DNA from: an uncultured Gammaproteobacteria bacterium
GTDB lineage: Bacteria; Pseudomonadota; Gammaproteobacteria; Enterobacterales; Succinivibrionaceae
DNA length: 52,914 nt
Direction: 5' to 3'
Assembly: GCA_900315395.1 (NCBI GenBank)
Contig: OMZC01000009.1
Location: 1 to 52,914, forward strand
Positions 17,137 to 26,116 of the stretch are shown here, one piece after another; positions within the stretch are counted from its first letter, which is position 1; every line of letters begins with the position of its first letter. Made by a program: the position numbers and the translations under genes. A model generated the notes under the pieces. It made no database searches, was not told the DNA's origin, and was given only the letters and a program-made list of their open reading frames with translations.

Positions 17137-18196
17137 AAAAGTATTAGTAATGGCAGGTGGTACAGGTGGACATGTATTCCCTGCTTTAGCTATTGCAAAA
17201 GCCCTAGAAAAAGAGGGCGCAGAAATTTTGTGGTTAGGAACTCGTGGTCGTATGGAAGAGATGCTAGTTCCTAAGTACGGTTACAATATCCGTTACATTG
17301 ATGTTAAAGGTGTAAGACGTAACGGTTTAAAGACTCTGTTAAAAGCTCCTTTTATGGTAGCAAGAGCCATTGTTCAGGCAAGATCTGTAATTAAAGAGTT
17401 CAAACCTGATGTAGTTTTAGGAATGGGCGGTTATGCTTCAGGTCCTGGTGGAGCTGCTGCTTTCTTATCAGGTATTCATGTAGTACTGCATGAGCAAAAT
17501 GCTGCAGCCGGTATGACCAACAAGCTTTTATTTAAGATTGCTTCAAAAGTTATGTTAGGTTTCCCTGGTGCCTTTACAGGTGATAAGGTCTCTGTAGTAG
17601 GTAACCCTGTGCGTGACAGTATTATTGCACTGCATGGAAAAGCTCGTGACTTTAATCATACCCCTGTAAGAATTAGTATTATCGGTGGTTCATTAGGAGC
17701 TAGAGCCTTAAATGAGTTAGTACCAGTTGCTCTAAAGAAATTTACAGACAACTCAATTGCAGTTACCCATCAGTGCGGTAAGGGCAACAGTGAAAAAGTT
17801 AAAGCTTTATATGAAGGTGCTTCATTTAAAGTTGAAGCTACAGATTTTATCGACAACATGGATGCACTGTATGAAAATACAGATTTGATCATCTGCAGAG
17901 CTGGTGCTTTAACTGTAGCTGAAACCTCAACTGCTGGTATTCCTGCTATCTTTGTACCTCTACCATCAGCAGTAGATGATCACCAGACCAAGAATGCTTC
18001 AGTTTTAGCAAAAGCAGGTGCTGCTTTTGTATGTAAACAGTCATCACTTAACGCAGATTCTCTGTATGATTTGGTAAAATCTCTAGTCGATGACAGAGAA
18101 AAACTTGCCTTCATGTCTTCAAAGGCTTATGAATGTGCAATTACTGATGCAACAGAGCGCGCTGTAAAGATTATTGACAGCGTGGTTAAAGACTAG
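17126..18196 (+). CDS. murG: Lipid II synthase MurG (UDP-GlcNAc transferase)
   Basis: This 356-residue GT28 glycosyltransferase converts lipid I to lipid II on the inner face of the membrane. The glycine-rich loops MAGGTGGHVFPALA (N-terminal) and IIGGSLGARALNE (C-terminal domain) are present, with the acceptor region HEQNAAAGMTNKLL and the nucleotide-sugar segment ICRAGALTVAETSTAGIPAIFVPLP. It overlaps ftsW by 11 nt. The spacer to murC carries an 18-nt tandem duplication that doubles the ribosome-binding region. Confidence 0.97.
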   Translation: MKVKKVLVMAGGTGGHVFPALAIAKALEKEGAEILWLGTRGRMEEMLVPKYGYNIRYIDVKGVRRNGLKTLLKAPFMVARAIVQARSVIKEFKPDVVLGMGGYASGPGGAAAFLSGIHVVLHEQNAAAGMTNKLLFKIASKVMLGFPGAFTGDKVSVVGNPVRDSIIALHGKARDFNHTPVRISIIGGSLGARALNELVPVALKKFTDNSIAVTHQCGKGNSEKVKALYEGASFKVEATDFIDNMDALYENTDLIICRAGALTVAETSTAGIPAIFVPLPSAVDDHQTKNASVLAKAGAAFVCKQSSLNADSLYDLVKSLVDDREKLAFMSSKAYECAITDATERAVKIIDSVVKD

Positions 18197-18233
18197 AAAG
18201 CATAAGTCTTAAACGAAAAGATTTAGTTACAAG

Positions 18234-18269
18234 ATAAAGAAAGTTTTTAATATAAAGAAAGTTTTAAAT
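18234..18269 (+). repeat. 18-nt tandem duplication spanning the murC ribosome-binding region
   Basis: Two adjacent units, ATAAAGAAAGTTTTTAAT and ATAAAGAAAGTTTTAAAT, differ at one base. The second unit runs into the murC ATG (18268). Each unit carries the same purine-rich AAAGAAAG, so the weak SD is duplicated. Confidence 0.75.
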
Positions 18270-19695
18270 GGAAAGTTCAAAGTTAAACTGCAATGTGCCT
18301 CTGATGCACAAAGTTAAAAGAATTCACTTTGTTGGTATCGGTGGTGCCGGCATGTGCGGTATTGCTGAAGTTTTAAGAAACGAAGGTTATGCTGTATCAG
18401 GCTCTGATATTGCAGCTTCAAAAGTTACCAAAAGATTAGAAAGCTTAGGTATTACTGTATTCATCGGCCACAATGCTTCAAACGTAAATGGTGCTAGTGT
18501 AGTTGTAGTGTCATCTGCAATTCATGAAGGTAACCCTGAGGTAGACAGTGCTAGAGCTATGCATATCCCAGTGGTAAGACGTGCTGAAATGTTAGGTGAG
18601 CTGATGCGTTACCGCTATGGTATTGCTATTAGTGGTACTCATGGTAAGACTACAACCACAAGTTTGATTGCATCTATCTACGCTGCTGCAAAATTAGATC
18701 CTACCTTTGTTATCGGTGGTCTATTAAACAGTGCAGGTACCAATGCAAGATTAGGTACAGGCAGATATTTAATTGCTGAAGCTGATGAGTCAGATGCTTC
18801 ATTCTTACACTTACAGCCAATGATGACTGTAGTAACAAACATTGAGCCTGATCATTTAGATACTTATGGCGGTGATTTTAACTGCCTTAAAAAGACCTTT
18901 GTGGAGTTTTTACATAACTTACCATTCTATGGTGTAGCTGTAGTTTGTGTAGATGATCCTAATGTAAGAGATATCATTCCACAGATTGGCAGAACTGTAA
19001 TTACCTATGGTGTAAGTGAAGATGCTGACTTTAGAGTAACCGACTTTAAAGAAACAGGTCCTCACAGCTCATTTACTCTAGTAAGAAAAGATGCAGCTCC
19101 TTTAAAGATTGAGTTACCAATTCCTGGTCTTCATATGGCAAAGAATGCAGCAGCAGCGATTGCTGTAGCCTTAGAAGAAGGTATTGAAGATGACGTCATT
19201 GTACAGGCTTTAAAGAACTTTAAAGGTGTAGGCAGACGTTTCCAGAATTATGGTGAGTTTAAGACCAAGAAAGGTTGTACCTTAACTTTAGTTGATGATT
19301 ATGGTCATCACCCAACTGAGGTTGATGCAACTATTAAGGCTGCAAGACAGGCATATCCTGATAAGAAACTAGTAATGGTATTCCAGCCTCACCGTTATAC
19401 TCGTACCCGTGATTGCTATGAGGACTTTGTAAGAGTATTACAGCAGGTAGATAAGTTAATCCTAGTGGATGTATATCCAGCAGGTGAAACCCCAATTCCT
19501 GGTGCTGATGGCAGACGCCTATGTATGTCAATTAGATTACAAGGCAAGATTGAGCCTCATTTCGTGCAGACTGTAGATGAAGTTCCTGCTCTGTTAGAAG
19601 AACTAGTTGAGAATAACTCTTTAGTTCTAACACAAGGAGCTGGTAACGTGGTTCAGGTTGCAAGAAATTTAAGCGAAATCTGGGAAAAGATTTAA
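18268..19695 (+). CDS. murC: UDP-MurNAc:L-alanine ligase MurC
   Basis: This 475-residue Mur ligase adds the first stem residue, L-Ala. Visible are the N-terminal [17 protein letters not shown], the ATP loop [39 protein letters not shown] and [11 protein letters not shown] near residue 349, and FQPHRYTRT. In most gammaproteobacteria the next gene is ddlB; here ftsQ starts only 16 nt downstream. Confidence 0.96.
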   Translation: MESSKLNCNVPLMHKVKRIHFVGIGGAGMCGIAEVLRNEGYAVSGSDIAASKVTKRLESLGITVFIGHNASNVNGASVVVVSSAIHEGNPEVDSARAMHIPVVRRAEMLGELMRYRYGIAISGTHGKTTTTSLIASIYAAAKLDPTFVIGGLLNSAGTNARLGTGRYLIAEADESDASFLHLQPMMTVVTNIEPDHLDTYGGDFNCLKKTFVEFLHNLPFYGVAVVCVDDPNVRDIIPQIGRTVITYGVSEDADFRVTDFKETGPHSSFTLVRKDAAPLKIELPIPGLHMAKNAAAAIAVALEEGIEDDVIVQALKNFKGVGRRFQNYGEFKTKKGCTLTLVDDYGHHPTEVDATIKAARQAYPDKKLVMVFQPHRYTRTRDCYEDFVRVLQQVDKLILVDVYPAGETPIPGADGRRLCMSIRLQGKIEPHFVQTVDEVPALLEELVENNSLVLTQGAGNVVQVARNLSEIWEKI

Positions 19696-19711
19696 TTAGG
19701 CCCTAAAGACT

Positions 19712-20485
19712 ATGGCAGGCAGTAAACAGACAAGAGGTTATTTTATAGCAGGTGTACTATTCCTGCTACTCTTACTTATTGCCATAGTAAAAAGTGACTA
19801 TATCATTCAGAACACTCTGTCTAAAACTGGCGCATTACCAGTTAAGGCAGTCAAAATTGATGGTGTATTCAGACAGCTTACCAGAAAAGGTATAGCTGAT
19901 GTCACTGGTAGAATTTGTGCAGGTCAGAATATAGCAACTCTAGATACAAATGTACTAAAGGACGAGCTCATGAAAAATCCATGGGTAGCTCAGGTTGCTG
20001 TAAAGAAAAAGATGCCAGATACTATCGTATTATCTGTCATCGAACATGTTCCTGCTGCCTACTGGAATGACAATGGCATCTATGATGCCCGCACAAAATC
20101 AATTTTTTATCCGGATCTGTCACAATTTAGCCAACCATTAGTGAAACTTGGCGCATTTAGGGATAATCTGTGTAATGAAGTTTACGACAGTGCTGTTTTG
20201 TTCATAAGAGCAATGACTGACAGTCCATATCAGATGGTAGCTTTGTATTTAGATAAAGTAAGGTGTTACACCATTACTTTAGATAATGGAACAAGGCTTA
20301 TCTTAGGTAGAGGACAGGATAAAGCTTTGAGCAGATTAAAGAGATTTATCAGATCATTCAGTCACTCTGGACTTAGCATCGATGATGTCGATTATGTGGA
20401 TTTAAGGTATGATGTGGGCTTTGCTGTAGGTAAGAGAGACGCTAATTCACCTGATGCAGTTTCTACCGAGAGTACAAGCTATTAG
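19712..20485 (+). CDS. ftsQ: Cell division protein FtsQ
   Basis: This 257-residue bitopic protein is the scaffold of the FtsQLB division complex. A short cytoplasmic tail and one membrane segment (GYFIAGVLFLLLLLIAIV, residues ~9-26) are followed by a POTRA domain (VKAVKIDGVFRQLTRKGIADV... NPWVAQVAVKKKMPDTIVLSVIEHVPAAYW) and the FtsQ/DivIB beta domain (VRCYTITLDNGTRLILGRGQDKALSRLKRF). The length is close to E. coli FtsQ (276). Confidence 0.93.
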   Translation: MAGSKQTRGYFIAGVLFLLLLLIAIVKSDYIIQNTLSKTGALPVKAVKIDGVFRQLTRKGIADVTGRICAGQNIATLDTNVLKDELMKNPWVAQVAVKKKMPDTIVLSVIEHVPAAYWNDNGIYDARTKSIFYPDLSQFSQPLVKLGAFRDNLCNEVYDSAVLFIRAMTDSPYQMVALYLDKVRCYTITLDNGTRLILGRGQDKALSRLKRFIRSFSHSGLSIDDVDYVDLRYDVGFAVGKRDANSPDAVSTESTSY

Positions 20486-20523
20486 CTTATTAAAAGAAGA
20501 GATTTTTATTAAGGGTATTCATA

Positions 20524-21936
20524 ATGCTAAATATGAAGAAGAAAAACAATAATGCAGTTGCAAAGAGTGATAAGGAAGAACTTATCACTGCCCTTGATAT
20601 TGGTAGTAGCCATCTGCGTTTATTAGCAGGCTATGTAGCTCCTGATAAGCAGATTAGAGTAAGAGGCTATAAAGAAATTAAGAGTGCTGGTTACTCTAAA
20701 GGCGAAATCAATGATATTACAAAGTTAGCAGCCTCCATTGCTTCAGTTGTACAGCAGTTCCAAAATGAGTACGGCATTGAAGTTAAAAATGTAGTAACTG
20801 GTGTTCCAGGTCACGTCATTCAGGGCGAGAATCAGCAGGGCAATGTCACTGTAGGCACAGGACATGTAAGCGAGTTTGATAGAAATAGAGCTATTGAAAA
20901 TGCCGCAGCTGGTCTTCAGCAGTTAAATCGCAATGACTTTGTGATCATTCATAAGAATCCACAGAATTATTCAACTGAGTCATCAGAAAATATTGTCAAC
21001 CCAATTGGCTTTTATGCCAAAAGACTTGATGTAAATGTACATTTCATCGGTTGTAAGGGCTTGTACAAAAAGAATATTGAACAAGCTATCAGTATGATTA
21101 GCTCCAATATTCATACTAAGAATGTAATTTTTGTCGGCAATGCCGTCTCAGCAGCTGCAATCACTGAAAATGAAAAAGAAATTGGTGTAATTCAGGCTGA
21201 TATCGGTGGTGGCACTATTTCATTTACCGTATATGATTCAGGTAAGCAGCTAATCTCACAGGGCATTTCTGATGGTGGTGACTACATTACCAATTCAATT
21301 GCTAGAGAGTTTGGTATTCCAAAGCAGTCTGCAGAACAGGTGAAACTTCAGTATGGTATTGCATCTCCTGAGTTAATTCCTGAAGGACAAGAAGATTACC
21401 AAATCAAAGTTCAAGTTCCATCTCAGCTATCTAATAGCTATGAAGAGTTAACACTGACTATTACTGATCTTTCTACAGTGATCCACAGATGTTTACTCAA
21501 TATGTTTGAGCTTTTATTCCAGAGAATTACCAGTCACGGTAAATCCTTCTTAAAGTCTCTGGATATTGGTGCCGGCGTGGTTCTAACCGGTGGTACTGCA
21601 ATGTTATATGGTATCGACAGGGTTTTATCTGAGTTTATTGTTGCCTATACTCAAAATCCTGCTAATGATTTCTTACATTGCAACTACAAGGTTAAGATTG
21701 GTCTGCCTTTAGGCGTTAGAATGTGCGACGATGTGCAGATCCCTGAAGAACTTCGTGGTGAGAAAGCAGGAATTGCAGTAAGACCAGATCAGGCAACTGT
21801 ATTTGGTCTTTTAAGAGTAGCTAAATTTGAGAATTTAGATCAATATTCCAATTCAAGAGCAAGAGATGATGATTCTGAAGAACATGGAAAAGGGATCCTC
21901 GGTGCCTTCAGAAATTGGATGAAAAGAGAGCTATAG
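20524..21936 (+). CDS. ftsA: Cell division protein FtsA
   Basis: This 470-residue actin-family ATPase tethers FtsZ filaments to the membrane. The N-terminal phosphate loop LITALDIGSSHLRLLAGY, VVTGVPGHVIQGENQQG in domain 1C, the second phosphate loop QADIGGGTISFTVYDSG and GVVLTGGTAMLYGID are seen. The C-terminal GILGAFRNWMKREL is an amphipathic membrane-targeting helix like the one in E. coli FtsA. About 50 residues longer than E. coli (420). The start at 20524 has AAGGG at suitable spacing; an in-frame ATG 12 nt later is possible. Confidence 0.95.
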   Translation: MLNMKKKNNNAVAKSDKEELITALDIGSSHLRLLAGYVAPDKQIRVRGYKEIKSAGYSKGEINDITKLAASIASVVQQFQNEYGIEVKNVVTGVPGHVIQGENQQGNVTVGTGHVSEFDRNRAIENAAAGLQQLNRNDFVIIHKNPQNYSTESSENIVNPIGFYAKRLDVNVHFIGCKGLYKKNIEQAISMISSNIHTKNVIFVGNAVSAAAITENEKEIGVIQADIGGGTISFTVYDSGKQLISQGISDGGDYITNSIAREFGIPKQSAEQVKLQYGIASPELIPEGQEDYQIKVQVPSQLSNSYEELTLTITDLSTVIHRCLLNMFELLFQRITSHGKSFLKSLDIGAGVVLTGGTAMLYGIDRVLSEFIVAYTQNPANDFLHCNYKVKIGLPLGVRMCDDVQIPEELRGEKAGIAVRPDQATVFGLLRVAKFENLDQYSNSRARDDDSEEHGKGILGAFRNWMKREL

Positions 21937-22047
21937 ATTATTAAAAGTTCACTTTGACGTGAGCTATAACAAAAATTTATGCTAAATTTGAGCAGAATGT
22001 CTCAAATATTGGTATGATTTAGAAAAGATTTTTAAGAGAGTACAAAA

Positions 22048-23427
22048 ATGAGCGATTTTCGTGTTGAATCAGTGTCAAATTCAAATGCAGGGAGCACTAT
22101 AACTCCTTCAGGAAAATGTGTTATCAGAGTATTAGGCATCGGTGGTGGTGGCGGTAACTCACTGCAACACATGATTAATGACAGTCTTTCAGGTGTAGAG
22201 TTTATTGCTGTAAACACCGACTCTCAGGCTCTTTCTAAGTCAACCTCACCATTAAAGGTACAGATTGGTGTTAAGTTAACAAACGGTCTTGGTGCAGGTT
22301 GTGATCCAAACAAGGGTCGTAAAGCAGCTGAGGAAAGCAAGGAAGACATCAAGAAGTTGATTCAGGGATCTGACATGGTATTTATCACAGCTGGTATGGG
22401 CGGTGGTACTGGTACTGGTGCAGCTCCTATCATTGCTGAGATCGCTAAAGAAACAGGTGCTCTTACAGTTGCAGTTGTAACTAAGCCATTTAAGTTTGAA
22501 GGCAAGAGACACATGGTTAATGCCGAGTCTGGTATTACCGAGCTTTCAAAGCATGTAGATTCTTTAATCGTTATCGATAACGACAAGTTATTAAAGAACT
22601 TAGGTGCAAACATTTCTATTGTTAACGCATTTAATGCAGCTAACGATGTTTTATTAAATGCTGTTAAGGGTATTACTGACGCTATCACAAGTCCTGGTTA
22701 CATCAACCTAGACTTTGCTGATGTTGTAACCGTAATGCGTGGTCGTGGTCATGCAATGATCGGTAACGGTGTAGGTCAGGGCGCAAACTTTGTTGAGGAT
22801 GCAGTTGATAGAGCAATCCACTCACCTCTAATCGAGCAGGTTGATATCAAGTCAGCAGCAGGTTTACTTGCAAATGTTCGTGTTAACCCTAACTTCCCAA
22901 TTGCAAAATGGGAAGAAATCTGTAATGCAATTCAGTCATATGCTGATGAAGAGGCAGATTGCAAGTTTGGTATGAGCTTCGACGATTCTATCGCTGAAGA
23001 TCAGGTTGCAATTACCATCTTAATTACTGGTATCAGTGCAACTGACAATACATTAGCTGCAAACAAGCCTCGTCCAAACGCAGTTGAAGGTTTAAACCGT
23101 CCTGCAATGCCAGGTACAAGACCTGCAGCAACTAGAGGTTTCTTTACTCAGGCAAGAACTGATGCAGCTCCTCAGAGCTTCACCGCTTCACAGCCTCAGC
23201 AGCAGTCACAGCAACAGCCTCTGCAGCAGCCTCATGCTCAGACACCTGATCCATTTGCACAGACTGCTTACAACGGTAGCTTCGGTTCAGCAGCTCCTCA
23301 GGAGCCTACCTTCTCAGGCTTAAAGGGTGCAACTGAAGTTCCTGTAGACAGCTTTGGTAAGGGCCCAGCTGAAGATAACAGCAACATTTGGGAATTACCT
23401 CCAATCTTACGTTCAAAGTCTGAATAA
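22048..23427 (+). CDS. ftsZ: Cell division protein FtsZ, full-length copy
   Basis: This 459-residue tubulin-like GTPase forms the Z ring. The GTPase core (residues ~25-330) has the T1-type loop IGGGGGNSLQHM, the tubulin signature [12 protein letters not shown] near 118 and the T7 catalytic loop INLDFADVVTVM near 220. A Gln/Pro-rich variable linker (about 335-440) follows. The C-terminal conserved peptide is IWELPPILRSK (compare DYLDIPAFLRKQAD in E. coli), which should bind FtsA/ZipA. It has an unusual [16 protein letters not shown] where most FtsZ proteins have GAGANPEVGR, and the tandem paralogue downstream shares this. A weak promoter (TATGAT at 22013-22018) may supplement operon transcription. 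Confidence 0.97.
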   Translation: MSDFRVESVSNSNAGSTITPSGKCVIRVLGIGGGGGNSLQHMINDSLSGVEFIAVNTDSQALSKSTSPLKVQIGVKLTNGLGAGCDPNKGRKAAEESKEDIKKLIQGSDMVFITAGMGGGTGTGAAPIIAEIAKETGALTVAVVTKPFKFEGKRHMVNAESGITELSKHVDSLIVIDNDKLLKNLGANISIVNAFNAANDVLLNAVKGITDAITSPGYINLDFADVVTVMRGRGHAMIGNGVGQGANFVEDAVDRAIHSPLIEQVDIKSAAGLLANVRVNPNFPIAKWEEICNAIQSYADEEADCKFGMSFDDSIAEDQVAITILITGISATDNTLAANKPRPNAVEGLNRPAMPGTRPAATRGFFTQARTDAAPQSFTASQPQQQSQQQPLQQPHAQTPDPFAQTAYNGSFGSAAPQEPTFSGLKGATEVPVDSFGKGPAEDNSNIWELPPILRSKSE

Positions 23428-23460
23428 TAAGACTAAAAGTAAGATCTTATAAAGAATTTA

Positions 23461-23484
23461 AAACGGAGCTTTGGCTCCGTTTTT
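23461..23484 (+). terminator. Intrinsic terminator of ftsZ and the dcw operon
   Basis: A 9-bp stem (AAACGGAGC with GCTCCGTTT) around a TTTG loop runs into a T tract. It begins 34 nt after the ftsZ stop and separates ftsZ from its tail-less paralogue. Confidence 0.9.
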
Positions 23485-23591
23485 AGTTCGCATCTTCCAC
23501 TTTTTTTACCACCTAGTACTTTTTTTTCACGTCTTTAAATATCCCTCTTTTACTCAATTTGTGTGCACAAGCTAGAAATATCCGCCTAAGG

Positions 23592-23619
23592 TTGCAAAAT
23601 AAAATTGATTTTTTATAAT
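23592..23619 (+). promoter_or_regulatory. Promoter of the second ftsZ gene
   Basis: TTGCAA at 23592-23597 and a perfect TATAAT at 23614-23619 are separated by 16 bp. The predicted start is about 30 nt before the ATG at 23655. With the terminator upstream, this makes the second ftsZ an independent transcription unit. Confidence 0.65.
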
Positions 23620-23654
23620 GTCATTCAATATAAACTTGCGGAGCCAAGAGATAA

Positions 23655-24701
23655 ATGAGTGATGTTAAAGTAGAAAACGATATCAACATGCAGGGAGATA
23701 CTATTACTCCATCATGTGGTTGTGTAATTAGAGTAATTGGTGTCGGTGGCGGTGGTAACAACGCACTGCAGTATATGCTTGATAAAAATTTAGCCGGTGT
23801 AGAATGCATGGCTATCAATACTGATCCTCAGACTCTTGAAAGAACTAACGCTAAATTAAAAGTTCAGATTGGTGTAAGAACTACCAATGGTCTAGGTGCA
23901 GGTTGTGATCCTAACAAGGGACGCAAGGCAGCTGAAGAGAGCTATGAGGATATTAAAAAATTATTATCAGGCTCTGACATGGTATTTATCACCGCAGGTA
24001 TGGGCGGTGGTACCGGTACTGGTGCTTCTCCAATTGTGGCAAAAGTTGCTAAAGAAGTTGGTGCTTTAACCATTGCTATCGTAACTCAGCCATTCTCATT
24101 TGAAGGTAAGCGTCACCGTATCAACGCTATGGCAGGTATTGGTGAACTTGCTAAGAATGTTGATTCCATCATTATTGTGGACAACGACAAGTTATTAAGA
24201 AACTTAGGACCTAATGTTTCTTTAAAGACTGCTTTTGAAAAAGCTAATGAAGTTTTATATCAAGCAGTAGAAGGTATTACCTCTGCTATTACCAACACAG
24301 GCTATATCAACCTTGATTTTGCTGATATTGTAACTGTAATGAGAAACAGTGGCTTAGCTATGATTGGTTCATCTGAAGGTCAGGGACCAAACTTAGTTGA
24401 AGATACCGTAAGAAAGGCAATCAACTCTCCATTAGTTGATAACGTAAACTTAGGTTCAGCTACCGGTCTAATTGCTAATATCAGAGTAAGTCAGAATATT
24501 CCTGTAAACATCCTCTCAGAAGTTTGTGATGCTATTCAGTCATATGCAAGAGAAGATGCTACCTGTAAGTTTGGTCTGTACTTTGATGACAAACTTGAAG
24601 ATGGCAAGATTGCAGCTACTGTTTTAGTAACAGGTATCAGCTCAACTGATATTGATTTACCATCAAATCAGGCTATCAACAGATTAAATCCAATGAACTA
24701 A
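23655..24701 (+). CDS. FtsZ paralogue without C-terminal linker or conserved peptide
   Basis: This 348-residue protein is a second FtsZ. It aligns with the upstream FtsZ from the first residues (MSDVKVEN / MSDFRVES) to the end of the globular domain. The nucleotide motifs [25 protein letters not shown] and the catalytic T7 loop [12 protein letters not shown] are intact, so GTP hydrolysis and co-assembly look possible. It stops about 15 residues after the core ([17 protein letters not shown]); the Gln-rich linker and the FtsA/ZipA-binding peptide are missing. It shares the rare [16 protein letters not shown] with the first copy, so it looks like a duplication within the lineage. It may modulate the Z ring. 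Exact role unknown. Confidence 0.9.
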   Translation: MSDVKVENDINMQGDTITPSCGCVIRVIGVGGGGNNALQYMLDKNLAGVECMAINTDPQTLERTNAKLKVQIGVRTTNGLGAGCDPNKGRKAAEESYEDIKKLLSGSDMVFITAGMGGGTGTGASPIVAKVAKEVGALTIAIVTQPFSFEGKRHRINAMAGIGELAKNVDSIIIVDNDKLLRNLGPNVSLKTAFEKANEVLYQAVEGITSAITNTGYINLDFADIVTVMRNSGLAMIGSSEGQGPNLVEDTVRKAINSPLVDNVNLGSATGLIANIRVSQNIPVNILSEVCDAIQSYAREDATCKFGLYFDDKLEDGKIAATVLVTGISSTDIDLPSNQAINRLNPMN

Positions 24702-24716
24702 GAGATAGTTAAAATT

Positions 24717-24780
24717 TGGATAATAAAAAAGCTGAATAATAAAAAAGTTGGACAATAAAAAAGTTGGACAATATTAACCG
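24717..24780. repeat. 16-nt tandem repeat, about 3.5 copies, after the second ftsZ
   Basis: Four consecutive 16-nt units start at 24717, 24733, 24749 and 24765: TGGATAATAAAAAAGC, TGAATAATAAAAAAGT, TGGACAATAAAAAAGT, and TGGACAATATTAACCG, which decays in its second half. The unit lies 15 nt past the stop codon. There are no spacers, so this is not a CRISPR array. Confidence 0.8.
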
Positions 24781-24869
24781 TAAGAACAGGTTAATAAACT
24801 GATTTAACAGGTTAAATACTTGTAAAAAAGTAAGCTTAAATCAGATATAAATCGGTTTTTACATACGAT

Positions 24870-24908
24870 AAAAGCGTAATTGCACTAGACATGTAATTAC
24901 GCTTTTTT
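24870..24908 (+). terminator. Intrinsic terminator after the second ftsZ
   Basis: AAAAGCGTAATT pairs with AATTACGCTTTT around a 13-nt loop and is followed by further T. It lies about 170 nt beyond the stop codon. Confidence 0.75.
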
Positions 24909-25100
24909 CTATAATTTATTCAGAAAATAAAAACTAGGTTTGTCGCTTTCTGCTAATTTATCCCTAAGAATAAGCGACTAATATCACATGCAGCAAATAA
25001 AAGATTTGGGAACTTTTGTTAAATCAAAGACTCTAACGAAAGAGCTCTAACAGAATAGTTAAGATTTGTTAAATTATTGTTTAACTTATTGTTAAAAATG

Positions 25101-25129
25101 TTCGCCAGATCGCAAAAAAGTTATATAAT
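25101..25129 (+). promoter_or_regulatory. Promoter of lpxC
   Basis: A perfect TATAAT at 25124-25129 has TTCGCC at 25101-25106 with a 17-bp spacer. The predicted start is about 33 nt before the lpxC ATG. The gene is therefore transcribed apart from the ftsZ genes. Confidence 0.6.
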
Positions 25130-25168
25130 GTGCACCAATTCTGCACCATATTGGCGTGAGGTATTCAA

Positions 25169-26107
25169 ATGATCAAGCAGAGAACAATCCTAAAACCTGT
25201 ATCAATGACAGGTATCGGTCTTCATTCTGGTGCTAAGGTAGAAGTGGCTTTCAGACCAGCTCCTGCTAATACCGGTCTTGTTTATACACGCACAGATTTA
25301 AATCCTGCCGTAACCATTAAATGTACAGCTGATTCAGTTAGAGATACTCAGCTATGTACCGCTTTAGTTAACGATAACGGTGTAAGAATTTCTACTGTTG
25401 AACATCTAACAGCAGCTCTAAGCTCACTTGGTATCGATAACCTTTTCATCGATGTTAATGCTCCTGAAATCCCTGTAATGGATGGCTCTGCACAACCTTT
25501 TATTTACCTGTTCGGTACTACCGGCATTAAAGAGTTATCTGCTCCTAAGAAGTTTTTAAGAGTTGCTCGTAAGGTTCGTGTAGAAAACGAAGGTAAGTGG
25601 GCGGAATTAACCCCATCAGAGAGTGGTTTCCATTTAGATTTACAAATCGACTTTAACCACCCTGCAATGGATAGAGATAAGCAGCACTTTGCAATGGACT
25701 TTACAGGTCAGAAGTTTGCAAGTGATGTTTCTCGTGCTCGTACTTTCTGCTTCATGCGTGATGTTGAATTTATGCATGCTCATAACTTAGCTTTAGGTGG
25801 TTCTTTAGAGAACGCTGTAGTTTTAGATGACAACAGAGTAATCAACCCTGAAGGCTTACGTTACGAAGATGAGTTTGTAAAGCACAAGTTACTAGATGCT
25901 ATCGGTGATCTATATATGGACGGTCACAGCATCCTAGGTAACTTCAAAGCTTATAAGACCGGTCATGATTTGAACAACCGTCTTTTAAGAGCATTCTTAG
26001 CTGATCCTAAGAACTATGAAGTTATCGAGTTTACTGATGAAGTAGCTGATAGCGCAGAACATGCTATCGATTTTTTGGATAGCAAGAAAGCATTAAGAGC
26101 CTTTTAA
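25169..26107 (+). CDS. lpxC: UDP-3-O-acyl-N-acetylglucosamine deacetylase LpxC
   Basis: This 312-residue zinc enzyme catalyses the first committed step of lipid A synthesis. The zinc ligand region [40 protein letters not shown] and [15 protein letters not shown] (further His/Asp ligands) are all present. The length is as in E. coli (305). It ends the dcw neighbourhood as in other gammaproteobacteria. ampD follows after 9 nt. In E. coli LpxC turnover by FtsH depends on the C-terminal tail; the tail here ends KKALRAF, so that control cannot be assumed. Confidence 0.97.
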   Translation: MIKQRTILKPVSMTGIGLHSGAKVEVAFRPAPANTGLVYTRTDLNPAVTIKCTADSVRDTQLCTALVNDNGVRISTVEHLTAALSSLGIDNLFIDVNAPEIPVMDGSAQPFIYLFGTTGIKELSAPKKFLRVARKVRVENEGKWAELTPSESGFHLDLQIDFNHPAMDRDKQHFAMDFTGQKFASDVSRARTFCFMRDVEFMHAHNLALGGSLENAVVLDDNRVINPEGLRYEDEFVKHKLLDAIGDLYMDGHSILGNFKAYKTGHDLNNRLLRAFLADPKNYEVIEFTDEVADSAEHAIDFLDSKKALRAF

Positions 26108-26116
26108 GGAATATAA

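Larger units (their letters stand above)
24702..25168. other. 467-nt spacer between the second ftsZ and lpxC
   Basis: No gene is seen. It holds the 16-nt tandem repeat, an intrinsic terminator at 24870-24908, AT-rich sequence, and the lpxC promoter near its end. The lpxC leader carries CACCAAT/ATTGGCGTG (25133-25158), a weak hairpin just before the start. Confidence 0.6.

Noticed and set aside
22276..22688. Minus-strand open frames within ftsZ
   Set aside because: They are shadows of the strongly coding plus-strand frame and have no known domains.
22048..24701. Second ftsZ as an assembly duplication of the first
   Set aside because: The two copies differ at many positions and in length, and each has its own terminator.
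24717..24780. Repeat array as a possible CRISPR or attachment site
   Set aside because: Units are 16 nt head to tail with no spacers, and there are no cas genes or integrase nearby.
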